Origin: an uncultured Clostridia bacterium
GTDB taxonomy: Bacteria > Bacillota_A > Clostridia > TANB77 > CAG-508
Length of the DNA stretch: 8,591 nt
Direction of reading: 5' to 3'
NCBI GenBank assembly: GCA_949747745.1
Contig: CATKFT010000162.1
Location: 1 to 8,591, forward strand
How positions within the stretch are numbered: the first letter of the stretch is position 1; each line of letters starts with the position of its first letter. Positions 5,301 to 8,591 of this stretch are shown piece by piece. The notes under the pieces were generated by a model that saw nothing but the letters and a program-made list of their open reading frames with translations, was not told the origin of the DNA and made no database searches. The translations under genes and the position numbers were made by a program.

Positions 5301-5331
5301 AGGGTGGAGGTTTTTTAACTTCCACCCTTTT
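5301..5331 (+). terminator. Terminator-like hairpin between the vWA and PP2C genes
   Basis: AGGGTGGAGG (5301-5310) pairs with CTTCCACCCT (5319-5328), ten pairs with one G-U, around the loop TTTTTTAA, followed by a T-run to 5331. It is a good intrinsic terminator inside what is otherwise one operon. Because the phosphatase and kinase genes have no other clear promoter, it probably acts partially and lowers their level relative to the vWA protein and nicotinamidase. Confidence 0.75.
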
Positions 5332-5347
5332 GTATAAGGAGATAATT

Positions 5348-6412
5348 ATGGATATCACAAACAAAAAACGGAAAAGTAGCTCGATAATTAAGAGCTTTCA
5401 AATTTCTAATGAACCTATAGCTAGTCAGACTGGGCAAGAAAAAGATATCGAAGAGGCTAAAAAGGAAGAACCTGAAAAAGTAACTGAAAATATTGAAATT
5501 GCAAGTGACAGTAAGAAAGAAAGTATTCCACAGGTTTCCAAAGAGCTTAAAACAACAGAAATCATGGAGAAACAAGATGAAAAATCTGTGGTAATTTCCG
5601 AACCTACTCAATCAATGATGGAAGAAATGCAGAGGGAAGAACCTAAAGTTTCTACAAAAACAAAAGAAAATGAAGCAATGGCTTTTTGGAAAAGAGGTAG
5701 TATGCATATTCAGGACAGAACATGGTGCCAGGATAGTGCATTTTGTGTCGGATATGACAAAAAAGATCCATTATACTCCAAGTATATAGAAAATCACAAC
5801 AAAATAAAAGTTGTAATGGATGGATGCGGAAGTTGTGAATATTCACTTATTGGGGTTTTGATGTTCGAGCAGGAATTTAAGAAGAGGGCAACGGAGATTG
5901 AGATAAATCCAGATAATTTGGAGGATATCATAAAAGAAATTTTCGGGAAGATGTTGCAGTTCGATAATGGAATTCAATTTATTCTCGATAATTATCTCTT
6001 TACGATATTGATTTGTTTTGAGTATGAAGATCGTTTTGAGGTATGCACATGCGGGGATGGTTTCATTTTGTACGTATATGATGGACAGATTTTTTTCAAG
6101 GAGCTTGAAGGTAGCGAAAAAAATGAAGAGGGGAAAATTTTGCCGAATTATTTTGCTTATGACTTAGATGAAGTGAGAGGAAAATTGTCCAACTATAAAA
6201 ATGGAACTGAATTTGAATTATGTACATTTGAGAAAGCAAGATTTTCAAATGTAGGAGTAGCAAGTGATGGATTGAGATTTTGCAAAAGTTTAGATAGTGA
6301 AGAGAAAAGTCAGCTGTTTAGTATGATTTATTATCGGTTACCTATTGGACTTGAGAGGTTTCTTGAAAAGCACAAAGGTCTTTTTATGGATGATTTTTCT
6401 ATTTCAATCTAA
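5348..6412 (+). CDS. PP2C-family Ser/Thr phosphatase (TerY-P triad)
   Basis: A 354-residue protein. I chose ATG 5348, with AAGGAG six bases upstream; an in-frame TTG at 5270 would overlap the vWA stop and the terminator hairpin and is rejected. Residues 1-110 are low-complexity, rich in Glu, Lys and Ser, probably disordered. From about residue 115 a PP2C-type Mn/Mg-dependent phosphatase domain follows: GSMHIQDRTWCQDSAF (D129), VVMDGCGSCEYSLIG (D158-G159, the metal-binding DG motif), CGDGFILY (236-238), VASDGLRF (D307) and the C-terminal MDDFSISI (D348-D349). All metal-binding positions appear present, so it should be active. Role by analogy: it removes phosphate from proteins modified by the adjacent kinase, such as the vWA protein. 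Its stop codon overlaps the AAGGAGG of the kinase gene, which implies coupled translation. Confidence 0.85.
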   Translation: MDITNKKRKSSSIIKSFQISNEPIASQTGQEKDIEEAKKEEPEKVTENIEIASDSKKESIPQVSKELKTTEIMEKQDEKSVVISEPTQSMMEEMQREEPKVSTKTKENEAMAFWKRGSMHIQDRTWCQDSAFCVGYDKKDPLYSKYIENHNKIKVVMDGCGSCEYSLIGVLMFEQEFKKRATEIEINPDNLEDIIKEIFGKMLQFDNGIQFILDNYLFTILICFEYEDRFEVCTCGDGFILYVYDGQIFFKELEGSEKNEEGKILPNYFAYDLDEVRGKLSNYKNGTEFELCTFEKARFSNVGVASDGLRFCKSLDSEEKSQLFSMIYYRLPIGLERFLEKHKGLFMDDFSISI

Positions 6413-6424
6413 AGGAGGAACAAT

Positions 6425-8254
6425 ATGATTCGATTAACTAAATTTGAACTTAAACAGTTCATAAAAAAAGCACAAGGTGGCGAAGCTATTATTTATGCGA
6501 ATCCACAAAATCCCAGCATCATGTACCGGATTTATATTAACTATGAAACCAGAGATTTGTCTGTGATAGAGGCAAAAACGAAATATTTCATTAGCATTAA
6601 AAGTAAATTGCCAGAAGAAGTGGTTGGACCAGAAGAAGAAATTTATATGGATGGAATATTTGCAGGTTATACAATGAAGACAATTGTAAACGGACATGAT
6701 ATTGATATGCTTGCAAATGACAAGTTTATTGCAACAAATAAGGTGAACAACAAACATTCTTTGATGGTGATAAAACGGGTCAATGAAATTTTTCGCAAGC
6801 TGCATAAATTAGGCATTTTGGTAGGAGATGTCAGCGGTGGCAATATTATGATTGACATTGCTAGTATTGTTAACAAAAACATTCCTAAAATTTACTTTAT
6901 AGATGTTGCCAGCTGGGGTGTTGATAGGATGTTTCCACCAAGTGCTTATACTAAGGAATTTACTTGCCCAGACAGTTATATGCAGAATGGAACAATCAAG
7001 TTTTCAATCAAGAACGAGAATTATGCTTTGGCGGTTTTGAATTTCTTGGTTATTACTACTATTCATCCTTTTGGAGGATTGTATAAGCCTAAAAAGCGTA
7101 TGAGAAAGCCTGAAAGAATGGAAAAGAAACTTTCCATTTTGGGACCTGCAAGAGACTGTGGAGATATTGGCATTAATGCCAGTTTGCCAAGTTATGATTG
7201 GATGTCACCTGAATTGAAACAGCATTTCCTTGAAGTTTTTGAACAGGGAAGAAAAGATGATGCTTATATGGATGACATAGAAGTTCTCTACAAGAATCTC
7301 AAATATTGTAATGTTCATAAAACCTACTATGATGGACGTTTTAATGATTGTCCAATCTGCAATTTGAAGGCCAAGGTGACTGCACCAGTTGTTCTGCAAG
7401 TTGCTACTTCTGGTGGCGACATTATTGCTACCTGTGTATTTTCTTCGGTCGATTGTAATATTATTCTCAATAAGTACATTTATGTAGACAGCAATGGTTA
7501 TATTGTGCATAAGAGTACAGGGAAGAAATATGCAATTGAAGCAGGTACGAAAGCAGAGTTTTCAAAAGATGGCAGGTTTGTATTTGTATCTAGCGAAGAT
7601 GAAATAAGAATCTTGAACGCAGCTGATGGAAAACGGATTTCTGTTTTGCAATGTGCTTATAAATCCATGAGTCTGGTGAGAGGTGATTATTTCTATTATG
7701 TGGATACAAGTAATGCTCTTAGAAAAATCAAAGTTACCATGAGTGGAATGATGCCTGAGTTTGTTGCCTATGTCCATAATGCTGTTTTTGAAGTAGAAGA
7801 AGACGGTAAGTTTTGTGCAGTTTCACTGTATCCAGGTAAAGTCATGATTGATACAAATTCATATCGATTTGAAATAAAATGTCCAAATTATATAAGGGAA
7901 TACGCTATTAAGCGTGATAACAGCTCTAAAACACCGCAGTGGTTGTTTATTTATAAGGACGACAAGAAAGATGAGTACCATACATGGCTATTAAAGGATA
8001 GTAAAGAAGCAGAAGAAGTAGATGCTATGTTAGGATATGATTATACAGTTTCAAAGTTATCCAATATTTCTATTCATCGTGGTCAGATTTTTATTCCAGA
8101 TGAAAACAAAATTGTTGGAATCAGTACAAAAACTGGAAAATCAAGAGAATATGTATGCAGTACACAAGGCATCTTGAGTGAAAGCTCTGCAATTGAGTTT
8201 ACAGGCGAAGGTTTTCATGTAACTAACCGAAATAAAGAATATGAATTGAGGTAA
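6425..8254 (+). CDS. Protein kinase with zinc ribbon and propeller-like C-terminus (TerY-P triad)
   Basis: A 609-residue protein starting at ATG 6425, with AAGGAGG (6412-6418) six bases before it. Residues 10-290 are a bacterial Ser/Thr-type kinase domain: glycine loop KAQGGEAIIY (15-24), HKLGILVGDVSGGNIMI with catalytic D135 and N140, metal-binding D160 in FIDVASWG, and NYALAVL...HPFGG (199-218), typical of the kinases in such triads. The beta-3 strand reads IMYRIYI, so the usual ATP-anchoring Lys is Arg35. Residues 295-312 carry a Cys/His cluster (C295, H298, C309, C312) that fits a zinc ribbon. The rest (about 320-609) is rich in short beta strands with repeats such as FSKDGRFVFVSS followed by IRILNAADGKRI, resembling WD40/TolB propeller blades, a likely protein-binding platform. 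It is the last gene of the operon, followed by a strong terminator. Kinase, zinc cluster and operon place are firm; the propeller is a fold guess. Confidence 0.85.
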   Translation: MIRLTKFELKQFIKKAQGGEAIIYANPQNPSIMYRIYINYETRDLSVIEAKTKYFISIKSKLPEEVVGPEEEIYMDGIFAGYTMKTIVNGHDIDMLANDKFIATNKVNNKHSLMVIKRVNEIFRKLHKLGILVGDVSGGNIMIDIASIVNKNIPKIYFIDVASWGVDRMFPPSAYTKEFTCPDSYMQNGTIKFSIKNENYALAVLNFLVITTIHPFGGLYKPKKRMRKPERMEKKLSILGPARDCGDIGINASLPSYDWMSPELKQHFLEVFEQGRKDDAYMDDIEVLYKNLKYCNVHKTYYDGRFNDCPICNLKAKVTAPVVLQVATSGGDIIATCVFSSVDCNIILNKYIYVDSNGYIVHKSTGKKYAIEAGTKAEFSKDGRFVFVSSEDEIRILNAADGKRISVLQCAYKSMSLVRGDYFYYVDTSNALRKIKVTMSGMMPEFVAYVHNAVFEVEEDGKFCAVSLYPGKVMIDTNSYRFEIKCPNYIREYAIKRDNSSKTPQWLFIYKDDKKDEYHTWLLKDSKEAEEVDAMLGYDYTVSKLSNISIHRGQIFIPDENKIVGISTKTGKSREYVCSTQGILSESSAIEFTGEGFHVTNRNKEYELR

Positions 8255-8301
8255 ACAATTGAAAATGAATGCTTTTGATGACTTTTATTAAAAGCGAAAG
8301 A

Positions 8302-8347
8302 AAAAACAGGAAGTATTGTAATAATTATTATGATACTTCTTGTTTTT
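8302..8347 (+). terminator. Operon-end intrinsic terminator
   Basis: AAAAACAGGAAGTAT (8302-8316) pairs with ATACTTCTTGTTTTT (8333-8347), 15 pairs with one G-U, and the inner TAATAATTATTA can extend the stem. The 3' arm ends in a T-run. It lies 47 bases after the kinase stop and marks the end of the TerY-P operon. The A-rich 5' arm would let it work on the other strand too. Confidence 0.85.
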
Positions 8348-8401
8348 GTGTGTATCGAAAACAGATAATAAAGATAGTCAAAAATAGGAATATTTTTTTG
8401 A

Positions 8402-8413
8402 ACTATTAATAGT
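8402..8413. repeat. Perfect 12-base palindrome upstream of the last gene
   Basis: ACTATTAATAGT reads the same on both strands and lies 27 bases before the next predicted start. It could be an operator or a recombinase-binding half of a larger site, but it is AT-rich and may be chance. No convincing promoter is seen for the downstream gene. Confidence 0.3.
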
Positions 8414-8439
8414 ATTAAAAGAGAGTGAAGGTGAGAATT

Positions 8440-8591
8440 TTGAAAAAGAGTTTGAATATTACATTTATTAATCCTAATACAGAAGAACAAATAGTACAAG
8501 CTATGGCAGGAGTTCTTGCTTATAATTTAGCTGAGAATGATGAAAATATAAAATTCAATTACAACAATTCAAATATTTATCAAAATTCTCA
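8440..8591 (+). CDS. Small unrecognised protein, 5' part only
   Basis: A frame opens at TTG 8440, preceded by AAGGTGA (8428-8434) five bases upstream, and runs off the window after 50 codons. An in-frame GTG at 8431 overlaps that binding site and is less likely. The N-terminus reads KKSLNITFINPNTEEQIVQ, then MAGVLAYNLAE, then an Asn-rich stretch. I do not have a firm family. The opening (short strand, INPNTEE, helix) reminds me of tiny proteins found beside recombinase genes in clostridial elements, but that is recollection rather than a match. The AT-rich codon use differs from the 3483-5273 genes. Confidence 0.5.
   Translation, partial: MKKSLNITFINPNTEEQIVQAMAGVLAYNLAENDENIKFNYNNSNIYQNS

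Larger units (their letters stand above)
1425..8591. mobile_element. Inserted accessory element, left end in spoIIID, right end outside the window
   Basis: The left boundary is inferred from the loss of SpoIIID similarity at codon VT (about 1420-1430). Genes before this point use very AT-rich codons. The genes at 2272-5273 use many more G/C-containing codons (CCG, CTG, TCG, CAG), and the cargo is a typical accessory set with its own promoters and terminators. No integrase, recombinase, transposase or terminal repeat is visible in the window, so the type of element cannot be named, and it may consist of more than one insertion. The extent to base 8591 is a minimum. Confidence 0.5.

Noticed and set aside
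5270..5347. Longer phosphatase start at TTG 5270
   Set aside because: It would make the vWA stop and a terminator hairpin part of the coding sequence, while ATG 5348 has AAGGAG at good spacing.
8215..8499. Minus-strand frame across the operon terminator
   Set aside because: It spans a strong terminator hairpin and palindrome and has no good start signals.
1..8591. CRISPR array, tRNA, rRNA or insertion sequence
   Set aside because: No regularly spaced repeats, cloverleaf-type sequence, rRNA stretch or transposase motifs were seen on either strand.

Overview
The window looks like a low-GC, spore-forming Clostridia chromosome carrying an inserted accessory element. The first 1.4 kb is very AT-rich and holds typical clostridial genes: the 3' part of a flavodiiron protein (FprA type), a DUF84/YjjX-type non-canonical purine NTP phosphatase, and the start of the sporulation regulator gene spoIIID. 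The SpoIIID reading frame matches the family through its helix-turn-helix and then, just after its KDVT residues (about position 1425), changes into unrelated sequence. From there on base and codon use change and the genes are accessory. The simplest reading is that a mobile element is inserted inside spoIIID. Its right end, and the rest of spoIIID if it survives, lie beyond the window.

Inside the element, 1425-2270 is mostly non-coding. It holds a minus-strand gene for a 53-residue protein with two predicted membrane helices (1760-1921), with its own promoter, inverted-repeat operator candidate and leader hairpin. A strong plus-strand promoter (2074-2102) faces away from it and drives a 296-residue protein (2272-3162) with a plausible but unproven ADP-ribosyltransferase-like core. 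That unit ends in a strong terminator (3174-3217).

A second, closely similar promoter (3339-3367) starts a four-gene operon behind a structured leader. The genes are an enlarged nicotinamidase-like cysteine hydrolase, a von Willebrand A (vWA) protein of the TerY type, a PP2C-type phosphatase with a charged disordered N-terminus, and a kinase with a zinc ribbon and a beta-propeller-like C-terminus. The last three form the known TerY-P triad (vWA, phosphatase, kinase), linked to stress response and phage defence. A terminator-like hairpin between the vWA and phosphatase genes may set their ratio, and a strong terminator (8302-8347) closes the operon. The window ends in the start of a small unrecognised gene (8440 onward).

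The working idea is a TerY-P signalling module with a possible NAD branch: an ART-like candidate that would release nicotinamide and a nicotinamidase-like enzyme that would consume it. The triad assignment is well supported. The ART assignment, the functional link and a defence role are inference. The possible restoration of spoIIID by element excision is a second, separate point of interest.
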